NCBI GenBank assembly: GCA_938038145.1
Contig: CALHQU010000024.1
Coordinates: forward strand, 1-30,489
Direction: 5' to 3'
Length of the DNA: 30,489 nt
From: an uncultured Candidatus Saccharibacteria bacterium
Lineage (GTDB): Bacteria; Patescibacteriota; Saccharimonadia; Saccharimonadales; Saccharimonadaceae
The notes under the pieces were generated by a model, which ran no database searches, had not been told where the DNA came from, and saw nothing but the letters and a program-made list of their open reading frames with translations. Positions 1 through 7,267 of the stretch are shown piece after piece. The translations under genes were made by a program, and so were the position numbers. Every line of letters begins with the position of its first letter. The stretch's first letter is position 1.

Positions 1-648
1 ATACGTAATTGCATTCATATTGCCAATAATCAAAAACTTCTTATCATATTCAAACAGTTGTGCCACATATTCACGAAACAGCGAGAACGGTGGATTAGTT
101 ACCACGATATCCGCCTGTTTCAACAGCTCAACACATTCTTTTGAGCGAAAATCGCCCGGCGGAAAATCGTCGTCGCCTTTCAGTGATCGACCACCACCAT
201 TAGCCTGAATAATTTTTTTAATATCCTCTAGGTCGTATATTCCGTCACCATTTTCGTCGGATACTTCAGTAATTTCAATCACCCGACCTTTTGTCTCGCC
301 ATCTTCAGTTGTCGTATTAGTCTGCGGTGCAGATTTCTTAACTAGAGAAATCTCTTTATCCGGCATATCTGGCAAAAGTGAACTTTGTAGCTCAGTTCCC
401 GCTACCGGCGAGTTGAAATAACTGGTAGCAATCAGCTTTTTGATGCCATAGGCGTTGAATTTATTGGCAAAAAATTTGAAAAAGTTACTCTCGTACGGAT
501 CATCACAATTAAGATACACGACCTTGCCACGGAACACATCCGGGTTGTAGTCAATATACGCTTGGACTTCCTTTTGGATGTCTTCGTACTGCGTATAGAA
601 CTCATCATTACGAGCTTTCTTTGCTGATGTGAGGTTATTATTCGCCAC
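1..648 (-). CDS. EcoRI-type adenine-specific DNA methyltransferase, 5' part
   Basis: This is the N-terminal 216 residues of a DNA adenine methyltransferase; the C-terminal part lies beyond the left edge. The reading frame shows the family hallmark NCDDPYESNFFKFF near residues 47-60 and the adenine methyltransferase motif IV, NPPFSLF, near residue 187, which binds the flipped adenine. Both match the EcoRI methylase family (PF13651), which transfers a methyl group from SAM to adenine N6. The start is a GTG at 648, because an in-frame stop lies at 655-657 and the next in-frame ATG is deep in the protein. An AAAAGG stretch lies about 13 nt upstream. No restriction endonuclease is visible, so it is either a solitary enzyme or its partner lies outside. 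A charged DENGDGIYDLEDI stretch lies between the two motifs. Confidence 0.85.
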   Translation of the reverse strand, partial: MANNNLTSAKKARNDEFYTQYEDIQKEVQAYIDYNPDVFRGKVVYLNCDDPYESNFFKFFANKFNAYGIKKLIATSYFNSPVAGTELQSSLLPDMPDKEISLVKKSAPQTNTTTEDGETKGRVIEITEVSDENGDGIYDLEDIKKIIQANGGGRSLKGDDDFPPGDFRSKECVELLKQADIVVTNPPFSLFREYVAQLFEYDKKFLIIGNMNAITY

Positions 649-792
649 TATTATTTATGCCTTTTCTTAATTTTAATATAAAAATCACCTCTTTTGACTT
701 CGAGAATCCGCTAGGTGTTTCAAACGGACGGTACCATCTCGATTCCAAAAGAAGTGATTCTTTTAGCTCTTTCTTATGCTATTTACGCAAGC

Positions 793-874
793 TCACGGCA
801 GGTTCTAATCTCGACTTCATGCCAATTTCTTCCCGCAGACTTCACGGCTGATAACCGCTCATTTCACGCCAATT
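793..874 (-). repeat. Two imperfect tandem copies, period 47-49 nt
   Basis: On the minus strand the words AATTGGC(G/A)TGAA and GCCGTGA occur twice in the same order. They lie at 874-863 and 848-842, then at 827-816 and 799-793. Each copy is followed by a TGCG. The intervening bases differ, so this is a diverged duplication or a repeated structural element. Confidence 0.4.
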
Positions 875-884
875 CAACATACGC

Positions 885-917
885 GAAAACGCCCTACTGT
901 TATTGTAGCGCGTTTTC
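885..917 (-). terminator. Hairpin, terminator-like, downstream of the LiaF-like gene
   Basis: The arms at 885-897 (GAAAACGCCCTAC) and 905-917 are complementary in 12 of 13 positions around a 7-nt loop. On the minus strand the GC-rich core is followed by GCGTTTTC, giving a short T run. The hairpin lies just past the 3' end of the surface module, so it plausibly ends that transcript. The T tract is short, so efficiency is uncertain. Confidence 0.5.
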
Positions 918-935
918 ATCAAAATCCCAAGAACT

Positions 936-1622
936 TTATTTAATTTCCAGGCCGCCTAAAATACACTCGCCCTTCAGATATAGAGTCTTTTTGGCAGAAT
1001 CTTTAGGTAGAGTTTTGTCATCAGTTCCGCCCAAAAATCCGCGCACTTCGTTCTCAATAATCACATCGTCTGGCAAAGTAATATTAACGCCACCGCAAAA
1101 TGTAAAAATTTCAATCACAGAACCGTCTTTAATCTTTGCTTGACGCAAATCCAAATCCACGCCGCCAAATATTGCAACCAACGAACCGCCAGTATAATCA
1201 CCTTTTACAGCGTCTTCTTCACCCCAAAAACAAGCAATCTTCTCATTACCTGCATTGTCTTTATTCAACTTTTTAGAACGCTTAACACCCTTAGGGCTAG
1301 TGTTGAACATCATTGCCAAACCAGCAGCAATCAAAACCACAGGCCAGAACACCTTCCAGATACTAACGTCAACTATTCCGTAAGAATTGAAGCCAATCAG
1401 AACGCCAATCGCGACCAGCAATAATCCCCAAATCCACGCCGTTTTATTTCGATAATTGAATATATTCACCAGCCCAGACAACACAAATCCTGCAGCCCAA
1501 ACCGTACCCCAGAAAATATCCCAGCTAATGTTGATAATATCGAGGTTCTTCAATAGTAAAACCCCGCCGAGCGCCACGACTACAATGCTCAAAAACGCTC
1601 TAATCAGAGAACTTTTCTTCAT
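936..1622 (-). CDS. LiaF-like membrane protein, cell-envelope stress family
   Basis: The protein has 228 residues. Four hydrophobic segments (about 8-25, 36-55, 61-78 and 87-106) are followed by a charged linker and a C-terminal repeat-rich beta domain with FGGVDLDLR, FCGGVNITLPDDV and ILGGLEIK. This is the layout of the LiaF/DUF2154-type cell wall-active antibiotics response family, whose Firmicutes members restrain LiaRS-type envelope stress signalling. No LiaS or LiaR homologue is seen in the window, so only membrane location and family membership are claimed. It is the last gene of the minus-strand surface module, 29 nt after the WxLIP-like gene, but has its own promoter. A -10 box TAGAAT with upstream TG sits 6 nt before the ATG, with no Shine-Dalgarno, so the transcript is probably leaderless. 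Confidence 0.75.
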   Translation of the reverse strand: MKKSSLIRAFLSIVVVALGGVLLLKNLDIINISWDIFWGTVWAAGFVLSGLVNIFNYRNKTAWIWGLLLVAIGVLIGFNSYGIVDVSIWKVFWPVVLIAAGLAMMFNTSPKGVKRSKKLNKDNAGNEKIACFWGEEDAVKGDYTGGSLVAIFGGVDLDLRQAKIKDGSVIEIFTFCGGVNITLPDDVIIENEVRGFLGGTDDKTLPKDSAKKTLYLKGECILGGLEIK

Positions 1623-1628
1623 ATAACT

Positions 1629-1637
1629 ATTCTATCA
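1629..1637 (-). promoter_or_regulatory. Extended -10 promoter of the LiaF-like gene (leaderless)
   Basis: The minus strand reads TGaTAGAAT with 6 nt between the box and the ATG at 1622. A transcript starting about 7 nt after the box would begin at or next to the start codon. No convincing -35 box is seen. Confidence 0.6.
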
Positions 1638-1651
1638 CTTTTTTTATAAAC

Positions 1652-2641
1652 TCAACGCTTTTTAAATTGAACAGTTTTTTTGTTCCGCTTTGATTTTATG
1701 ATAATTATCACTATCAAAATAATGAACAAAAGTATTCCGCCGCCAATCATCATTAACGCTGTAGTTGATGGCCAGAAGAACAATTCTTTTGGCTCGGCGG
1801 TTTTTGTGATTAGCTCATTTTTGTCCTGGCTAATTCCCCACTCGCCAGCCTTCTTTTTATAGGAAATCGACAATTCTACCTTATATTTTCCTCCCCAAAA
1901 CGGCGCTAAATTGCTATCATAATTAAACTGCCGTGTTTCATTCGCAATCATCGCGTTCACGCCACCGTTTTTATAAACAACATTCCCCATCGGGTCTTTC
2001 ACAACCAGCTTTACGTCAACATCAGCCGACACATTGCCAGAATTTTTTAAGGCAACTTCATACAATTGACTACTGTTAGAATTCTTAACATTAAACTTCT
2101 CAATCGTCACGTCGCGGTGAATATCGCCAGGAACGGTTATCGCCATACGGATAGCCTGACGAGTCTGAACTTGAATACCGCCAGCATTATTTGACGCCTG
2201 CTTAACCTTCCGCTGAACAACCATACATGCATTATGCTCGCCAACATCTGCTTTACTTGGAACATTTACCGTAAAATCAACAAGCGTGTTCTCGTTCGCG
2301 CCAAGAGTCACCTCTTTTTTAGAGACAGAAACCCACTTGCCCGCACCAACTTTGTCCTCTGACTTCTCCTTGCAAGTCATATCGCCAGTCGTCGTAACCG
2401 TACCGTCAACCGAATAAACTTCAATCGTTTCTTCTTTATCAGACCCGTTTTGAACATACAATTGGTCAGATTTCGAAGCGCCACCAGAAAGATTATAGAT
2501 GAAAATTGAGCTTGTCCTGGGATTGTTCGGATCAGGATTTGCCGGTCGACCACCAATACCATTAGCAGACACCGACACGGGTAGAATCAACCCTGCAATC
2601 ATCGCCGCTCCAATAACCCTACTCCACAACGAATTCTTCAT
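1652..2641 (-). CDS. DUF916/WxLIP-like surface protein (CscA-like)
   Basis: The protein has 329 residues. A signal peptide (about 1-26, ending SVSANG) is followed by a beta-rich region with SDKEETIEVYSVDG and VTLGANENTLVDFTVNVPSKADVGEH. These resemble the DUF916 domain of WxL-interacting proteins, which binds peptidoglycan and WxL partners in Firmicutes. A second Ig-like region (about 165-280) is in the DUF3324 position, then comes a transmembrane helix (about 293-314) and a basic tail ending QFKKR. It lies next to two proteins with WxL-like domains and a small LANTG protein, the same set as csc clusters. The Shine-Dalgarno AAGGAG is 5 nt from the ATG and an extended -10 lies upstream. The family call rests on residue pattern and context. 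Confidence 0.7.
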   Translation of the reverse strand: MKNSLWSRVIGAAMIAGLILPVSVSANGIGGRPANPDPNNPRTSSIFIYNLSGGASKSDQLYVQNGSDKEETIEVYSVDGTVTTTGDMTCKEKSEDKVGAGKWVSVSKKEVTLGANENTLVDFTVNVPSKADVGEHNACMVVQRKVKQASNNAGGIQVQTRQAIRMAITVPGDIHRDVTIEKFNVKNSNSSQLYEVALKNSGNVSADVDVKLVVKDPMGNVVYKNGGVNAMIANETRQFNYDSNLAPFWGGKYKVELSISYKKKAGEWGISQDKNELITKTAEPKELFFWPSTTALMMIGGGILLFIILIVIIIIKSKRNKKTVQFKKR

Positions 2642-2645
2642 ATCT

Positions 2646-2677
2646 CTCCTTAAAAACCTATTATGCTTATTATATCA
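2646..2677 (-). promoter_or_regulatory. Promoter and ribosome binding site of the WxLIP-like gene
   Basis: The minus strand carries an extended -10, TGaTATAAT (2677-2669), then about 20 nt of leader and a strong AAGGAG (2651-2646) in front of the ATG at 2641. The leader includes TAAGCATAATA (2669-2659), which also occurs upstream of the WxL-like gene. Confidence 0.65.
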
Positions 2678-2691
2678 ATGTCACACATAAA

Positions 2692-2721
2692 AGAATAGAC
2701 ACTCATCAGAATGTCTATTCT
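2692..2721 (-). terminator. Rho-independent terminator after the WxL-like gene
   Basis: The arms AGAATAGACA (2692-2701) and TGTCTATTCT (2712-2721) form a perfect 10-bp inverted repeat with a 10-nt loop. On the minus strand the hairpin runs into TTTT. It lies between the WxL-like gene and the promoter of the next gene, so the two genes are separate transcription units. Confidence 0.75.
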
Positions 2722-2745
2722 CGCTCAATAATTTAAGCCTTTTTA

Positions 2746-3390
2746 TTAAATAGCCGTGACAGTCTGAACCATTGGGAGAGTATATGTACCAGCTGGCTGA
2801 GAAGCTGGAATGGCCTGAGTCAATCCAATACCCGCAATATAGCCAGCCCAAACCTTGTCTGCACTAGCTGAGGCTGTCATTAATCTAACTGGATTACTTC
2901 CACTAAATGCAGTCGCAGCGTTTTTTAATACACCAGTACCTGAACCAATTACTGGAGTAATTGTTCCCGCCGAAGGATTGACTGTTAATTGTCCGGTAGT
3001 AGCATTAGCATTATATTTATAAGTGTCAGATCCAGCAGAACGCCATTCACCAGACCCTGGCTGAAGAGCATTTAGAGTCAGAGTCCAGCCATTATTTGCG
3101 GCACCCGGATTTTCAACATAAATACGATTCTGATTATCTCCAAATGTTCCAGTTGAAGTCTGCTGCGAAAACGATACGGTTTTAGCTGCCATAGAAAATG
3201 TTGGATTGTTAACCACGACATTACTTGAATTACGAATGTCAGTACTCAAGACTCCAGGATTAATTGTCTGAGAGAGTTTAGAGTTAGCGGTAGTTGCGGC
3301 ATTGGCAACAGAGGAATTCGTCATATTGTACAATCCCAATAGACCAACCACACCTACGCTCGCAATGATTAATAATGCTAATTTTTTCAT
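2746..3390 (-). CDS. WxL-like domain surface protein (CscB/CscC-like)
   Basis: The protein has 214 residues: a signal peptide (about 1-31, ending VANA) and then one domain. It contains QTINPGVLSTDIR, a WTL motif at residues 102-104 (NNGWTLTLNAL) and the C-terminal GTYTLPMVQTVTAI. The same domain ends the RCC1 protein encoded at 4166-6586, where the equivalents are GWSVVLSA and GTYELPMTLTVTAQ. In Gram-positive bacteria WxL domains attach proteins non-covalently to the wall. This one has no anchor of its own, which fits that role. The Shine-Dalgarno AAGGAG is close to the ATG, and a TATAAT box lies about 35 nt upstream. It has its own promoter and terminator. Confidence 0.7.
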   Translation of the reverse strand: MKKLALLIIASVGVVGLLGLYNMTNSSVANAATTANSKLSQTINPGVLSTDIRNSSNVVVNNPTFSMAAKTVSFSQQTSTGTFGDNQNRIYVENPGAANNGWTLTLNALQPGSGEWRSAGSDTYKYNANATTGQLTVNPSAGTITPVIGSGTGVLKNAATAFSGSNPVRLMTASASADKVWAGYIAGIGLTQAIPASQPAGTYTLPMVQTVTAI

Positions 3391-3424
3391 TTTTTCTCCT
3401 TACTTAATTGATTTAATTTATTAC

Positions 3425-3444
3425 ATTATAACTTATTATGCTTA
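3425..3444 (-). promoter_or_regulatory. Promoter region of the WxL-like gene
   Basis: On the minus strand TATAAT (3430-3425) is preceded by TAAGCATAATA (3444-3434), the 11-nt word also found at the promoter of the WxLIP-like gene. About 34 nt of A/T-rich leader and an AAGGAG follow before the ATG at 3390. Confidence 0.55.
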
Positions 3445-3449
3445 CTTTT

Positions 3450-4157
3450 TCATTTATCCCTCTTTTTCTGTTTTTTAACAATAAATAACATAATGAACGC
3501 CGCAACAATTACACCAATGCCAGCAGCCATAATCATCCATAAATTAATTCCCGTATTAGCCAAAGCCTTGCTTATCTCTTTAATAACCTTCGGAATAACA
3601 ATAACATCTTCAATAGTCTTTTCTACGGTCTTTTTCGGAGTAGTAAATGAAAAATCAGCAAACCGCACTACTTCCGGAGATGTCGCATTAGCCTTCAGTT
3701 TAGTCGTAACGCGACCGTTATAAGTGTGTTCTGGAGCTGGCGGCATAAAATTGTCGCCTGGATGATTATTCTGCCAATTTGAAAAATCCAACACCCATAT
3801 ATTTCCGTTAACTTTAAGCTCGCTGTCCCACCCCAAAACAAAAGTCCTACCACCAAACTCAACCTTCAAATCGTGCTGACCCGTCGCAGGATTAGCTACT
3901 GTATGAACCGCGTCATAAACGCCATATACCAGCAGATCTTTCCCATTCGCCAAATCAAACTTAGAAAATTTTGGCGGAAAAATCGGACAAATTGACTCAT
4001 TCATCTGACCACCTGTTTCCAGAGAATCATGAGCGCAATCAGTGATCACCTGTGACAAATTAGAATTAGCCGACGAATCCGCGAAAGCCGAATAAGGACT
4101 ACTCAAAGTAGCAAGTAGTGTTATGACGATGAATAATTTTTTTACTCTATTTTTCAT
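3450..4157 (-). CDS. Small sortase-motif surface protein with LANTG (CscD-like)
   Basis: The protein has 235 residues. It has a signal peptide (about 1-26, ending SAFA), a compact middle domain with two cysteines (ITDCAHDS and ESICPIF) and tryptophan-rich strands, then LANTG at 199-203, a hydrophobic helix (about 206-227) and a KKQKKRDK tail. This is the layout of a sortase substrate, with the LAxTG variant recognised by class E sortases rather than LPxTG. No sortase gene is in the window. The ATG at 4157 is chosen over a TTG six bases upstream because AAGG precedes it at a usable distance. It begins 8 nt after the RCC1 gene, whose stop codon overlaps this ribosome binding site, so translation is probably coupled. 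Confidence 0.65.
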   Translation of the reverse strand: MKNRVKKLFIVITLLATLSSPYSAFADSSANSNLSQVITDCAHDSLETGGQMNESICPIFPPKFSKFDLANGKDLLVYGVYDAVHTVANPATGQHDLKVEFGGRTFVLGWDSELKVNGNIWVLDFSNWQNNHPGDNFMPPAPEHTYNGRVTTKLKANATSPEVVRFADFSFTTPKKTVEKTIEDVIVIPKVIKEISKALANTGINLWMIMAAGIGVIVAAFIMLFIVKKQKKRDK

Positions 4158-4165
4158 ACTCAACC

Positions 4166-6586
4166 TTATTGCGCTGTTACCGTTAACGTCATTGGCAATT
4201 CATAAGTTCCTGGTTTTTGATATGCTGGAATAGTCTGGTTTAATCGAACGTTCCGTAGCAAAAATGCGCACCCCAATTGGTTAGTTGACCCGCTGCTGCT
4301 CATCAACGTAACGCCGTTAGCCGTAGCAGTTCCTACCTTAAATTGAGAATCAACGCCCTTTGATATTCCTGATGTCTGGCAAGTCGACCCGCTCAATGAA
4401 CTACCTGAAGCTAAGACGGACGACGTCCCAAAATTGACAGACAGAAATCCCTGATCGCCATTAGTGCCGTTGAACATATACGATTCTGTACCGGCAGTTC
4501 GCTTCCATTTGGCGGTCGCGCCGTCAGATGCCGACAACACAACACTCCACCCAGAGCTGGTCTGCGTATTCGTCACTTCAATTTGCTTCGAGCTTGAGTT
4601 GGACAAGAGAGCGCTGGTGGCTACACTGTTATTACTCATAGTCGAGTTATCAAACTTCGTACCAGTATCCGTGATTGTGGCGCCAGTATTATCCCTAAAA
4701 CGAATGTCTAACGACCCAGGAGCAGTCTTAAATTCTGGATACATTGTGTAGTTATCAATACTAGATCCAGGAGCGGCAGTCGTGTCGGTTGCTACGCGAA
4801 CGCAATAATTTTCGTTTCTATCAAGCCCCTTATCAACAAGCGCCAAATCCCACATACCCACTTCGCCAGCAGATATTTTTTGTGCATTCGTAAACGTTCC
4901 AGCTGTCCCGCTTTTCCTCACCAGACTTTGAGGTCGAGAAGTGGTAGTTCCTGCCGGCAATTCTGGATCAGACGAATTACTATTGATATTAGTGCCGTCA
5001 GCAGGACCGCTCGCAGAATAAGCGAGTTTTGACGCTCCGGTCACGACTTGCCAATCCGAACTACTTACCGCCGAACAAGTTGCTGCGCTGCCCTTTTTTG
5101 CATATTCGACGCGCAGCTTCATTGATGAAGATTCAACGGCTCCTCCTGGAGGCGCGATTAACGTAGGGCTTGTAACAGGACTATTACTCGACTGACCATT
5201 TCCTATCTGCCCCTTGTTATTATTACCCCAACAATACATCTCACCTGTACGCAAGGCACATAAAAAGTCTTTACCTACATACATGGAAGTTTCACCAGAA
5301 CTCGCAAATGGGACATTCACTTTTACAGGAGAGGGCAAAAATCCTGTAGCAGCCCCACTACCCATTTGACCATTAGAATTATCACCCCAACAATAAATTT
5401 CGCCAGTGTTTAATACCATACACGTGAACTCACTGCCAGCGTAAACATTTTTAATAGTCTTTCCTCCAGAAAGGACATTACTGCCAAAAGGAACTCTTGA
5501 AGCAATATTTCTATAACCCATCGCTGTAACACCCAACTGACCCTTGTCATTTTTCCCCCAACAATATACTTCCTGACCACCAGAAATAACAGCACAAGCA
5601 TGTGAATCACCAGCAGATATTGACTCAACTTTTTTCCCATTAAAACCTTTGACTTCAGTAGGATACTGAGTTCTAACAGTAGCAAGTCCTACTCCAGTCC
5701 TTCCCTTATCATTAGACCCCCAGCAGAATGCTTTGCCTTCAACCGTCGCAGCGCACGTGAATTTATCTCCTGCCACAACCTGTTTAACCGATTCCGTCCC
5801 AAAGTTACTCATATTAACCGCCGTTGGTGTGGTTGAGCCTAAGAAAACATCACGACCCAATTCTCCATTTATACCTCTGCCCCAACAGTATAATTTCCCC
5901 TCTGAATTAAGCGAACAAGTATGTTCATTACCTGCAGCAATTTGAGAGATGACTGTGGTCGCGGTCTCTATAACTGGATATGGAGCATTCCGCTGAACTA
6001 TACCATTATTTCCCAATCTTCCAGCTAAGCCATAGCCCCAGCAATAATCTTTATCATCAGAAGCGATTACACAAGTATGATAATAACCAGTGGTAATCTG
6101 TTTGATAGTTTTCCCATTGAGTGCGTCTTGTGTATATACAGGTACTGGGACCGTTGATGAGGTGGTTGAATTAGTACCAAGAACTCCATACTGACCATTA
6201 CCCCAACAATAAACACTATCATCCGACATAATGGCGCAGCTATGCTCATAACCGCTTCCGTATTCAGCTAATTTTTTAAAATATGCACTCTTATTTTGAA
6301 GACCAACCCTCAACCTAAAATCAGCGCCGACTTTTGGTAATGTAGCAACGGTGTTGGTATTTGCAAGCGGACTGCCTGGATTAATACCATTGGACGATTC
6401 GTATAATCGATAAGAAACTTGCCCCACTTCAATCTGCTTACTACCGCTAGGAATAGTCGCACGACTTTGCTGAGGGCTCAAAAACATAAATCCTAAAGCT
6501 GCGCTAACAACAATAAAACCGCCAAGGATAAAAAATCTCTTGGCTTTACGGTCTTTTATTATTGATAATGTTCTATTATGTTCCAT
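4166..6586 (-). CDS. RCC1-repeat propeller surface protein with C-terminal WxL-like domain
   Basis: The protein has 806 residues. A membrane or signal-anchor helix (about 19-37) leads to a segment with VSYRLYESSNG and FRLRVGLQNKS. Seven RCC1/BNR-type repeats follow (about 108-465), each with one pair of cysteines, as in HSCAI...YCWG. A region with LRVEYAKKGSAATC and NYCVRVATD (488-620) comes next, and a WxL-like domain ends the protein (about 625-806; GWSVVLS at 679-685). Eighteen cysteines lie outside the membrane helix. RCC1 propellers bind protein or polymer partners; here the protein is probably an exported adhesin or recognition protein. The ATG at 6586 is preferred over a TTG at 6652, because a good promoter lies between them and the extra 22 residues are not signal-like. 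No clear Shine-Dalgarno is seen. Confidence 0.8.
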   Translation of the reverse strand: MEHNRTLSIIKDRKAKRFFILGGFIVVSAALGFMFLSPQQSRATIPSGSKQIEVGQVSYRLYESSNGINPGSPLANTNTVATLPKVGADFRLRVGLQNKSAYFKKLAEYGSGYEHSCAIMSDDSVYCWGNGQYGVLGTNSTTSSTVPVPVYTQDALNGKTIKQITTGYYHTCVIASDDKDYCWGYGLAGRLGNNGIVQRNAPYPVIETATTVISQIAAGNEHTCSLNSEGKLYCWGRGINGELGRDVFLGSTTPTAVNMSNFGTESVKQVVAGDKFTCAATVEGKAFCWGSNDKGRTGVGLATVRTQYPTEVKGFNGKKVESISAGDSHACAVISGGQEVYCWGKNDKGQLGVTAMGYRNIASRVPFGSNVLSGGKTIKNVYAGSEFTCMVLNTGEIYCWGDNSNGQMGSGAATGFLPSPVKVNVPFASSGETSMYVGKDFLCALRTGEMYCWGNNNKGQIGNGQSSNSPVTSPTLIAPPGGAVESSSMKLRVEYAKKGSAATCSAVSSSDWQVVTGASKLAYSASGPADGTNINSNSSDPELPAGTTTSRPQSLVRKSGTAGTFTNAQKISAGEVGMWDLALVDKGLDRNENYCVRVATDTTAAPGSSIDNYTMYPEFKTAPGSLDIRFRDNTGATITDTGTKFDNSTMSNNSVATSALLSNSSSKQIEVTNTQTSSGWSVVLSASDGATAKWKRTAGTESYMFNGTNGDQGFLSVNFGTSSVLASGSSLSGSTCQTSGISKGVDSQFKVGTATANGVTLMSSSGSTNQLGCAFLLRNVRLNQTIPAYQKPGTYELPMTLTVTAQ

Positions 6587-6622
6587 GGTGGTGGTATGAA
6601 TTGAGCATAAATATACATCATA

Positions 6623-6652
6623 AATATACCATAAGCATTTTACATAAAGCAA
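6623..6652 (-). promoter_or_regulatory. Promoter of the surface-protein cluster
   Basis: On the minus strand TTGCTT (6652-6647) and TATATT (6628-6623) are 18 bp apart, and the -10 is extended by TGg. Transcription would start about 30 nt before the ATG at 6586. This separates the surface cluster from the VKOR gene that ends at 6659. Confidence 0.6.
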
Positions 6653-6658
6653 GCAAAA

Positions 6659-7267
6659 CTAGAACAATTGACTGCCAAATTTGGCGATTATCGCGACAAT
6701 TACCGCGACGACCAGCGATACTATAGTAAGCGCATCATATCCACCGCCAACAATCTTCTGCATATATCGACAAGAGATATTTTTCTGTAGAACATTATAG
6801 CGTGTCAAACCGAACATAATCATCAGCATTCCAAGATCTAAGGTCAAACACCACGGACAAAGCACGCCAATTTCGACGTAGCTCATATAAAACATCCAAA
6901 TAGCAAATATCATTCCGACGATAGCACCGACTTGCGCCGCCTGCATAAACCACTTCGGAAACTTTGCTCCCGCCAACAACGCCACTGCAATTGTCACCAT
7001 AACAGGCAAAGTCATCACACCGATGAAACTATTTGGAAATCCTAAAATAGCCGCCGACCAATGATTCGCCACCGCCGAACAGCTTAAGGCTGAGCTAAAA
7101 TCGCAACTTAATACAGCGTGAGAGTTTTTTGCTAATTCTAAGGCTTCAATAGATAATACGAATGATGCCAATAACCCCAGTCCACTACCGACAAGCATTA
7201 CAAACACCGCCAAATTTTGCTTTTTCAAGTCTTCGTGAAATATCCAGTTTTTGATTTTATTAAACAT
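6659..7267 (-). CDS. VKOR-family thiol oxidoreductase (disulfide bond formation)
   Basis: The protein has 202 residues and four to five transmembrane helices. It carries the VKOR signature: a loop cysteine pair at C55 and C63 (LSCDFSSALSC), a conserved serine/asparagine region and the CPWC redox centre at 137-140. Bacterial VKOR proteins replace DsbB: they reoxidise a thioredoxin-like partner by passing electrons to a quinone, so that exported proteins gain disulfides. The gene overlaps the preceding thioredoxin-like gene by 8 nt and is followed by the cysteine-rich RCC1 protein, a plausible client. No fused or adjacent DsbA with CxxC is visible, so the soluble partner must be elsewhere. Confidence 0.88.
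   Translation of the reverse strand: MFNKIKNWIFHEDLKKQNLAVFVMLVGSGLGLLASFVLSIEALELAKNSHAVLSCDFSSALSCSAVANHWSAAILGFPNSFIGVMTLPVMVTIAVALLAGAKFPKWFMQAAQVGAIVGMIFAIWMFYMSYVEIGVLCPWCLTLDLGMLMIMFGLTRYNVLQKNISCRYMQKIVGGGYDALTIVSLVVAVIVAIIAKFGSQLF

Larger units (their letters stand above)
649..935. other. Intergenic region with broken reading frame upstream of the methyltransferase
   Basis: No intact gene is supported here. On the minus strand one frame runs from about 924 to 643 and is interrupted only by a TGA near 850 and a TAG near 785. It contains protein-like pieces such as SLREEIGMKSRLEPAVSLRK and ESRWYRPFETPSGFSKSKEV, so it may be a decayed gene or part of an RNA-bearing mobile element. The stretch also holds a strong hairpin (885-917), an imperfect direct repeat (793-874) and a small A/T-rich hairpin (747-764). 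A clear promoter for the methyltransferase could not be assigned; TATATT and TAAAAT boxes lie near 670-680. Confidence 0.35.

Noticed and set aside
649..935. tRNA gene in the region before the methyltransferase
   Set aside because: GGTTCTAATC resembles a T arm, but no complete cloverleaf or acceptor stem could be built.
715..1143. Plus-strand open frame of 142 codons
   Set aside because: Its second half lies opposite the LiaF-like gene, its product has no recognisable pattern and no ribosome binding site precedes it.
4158..4163. TTG start for the LANTG protein
   Set aside because: The ATG six bases later has the better distance to AAGG and a normal signal peptide start.
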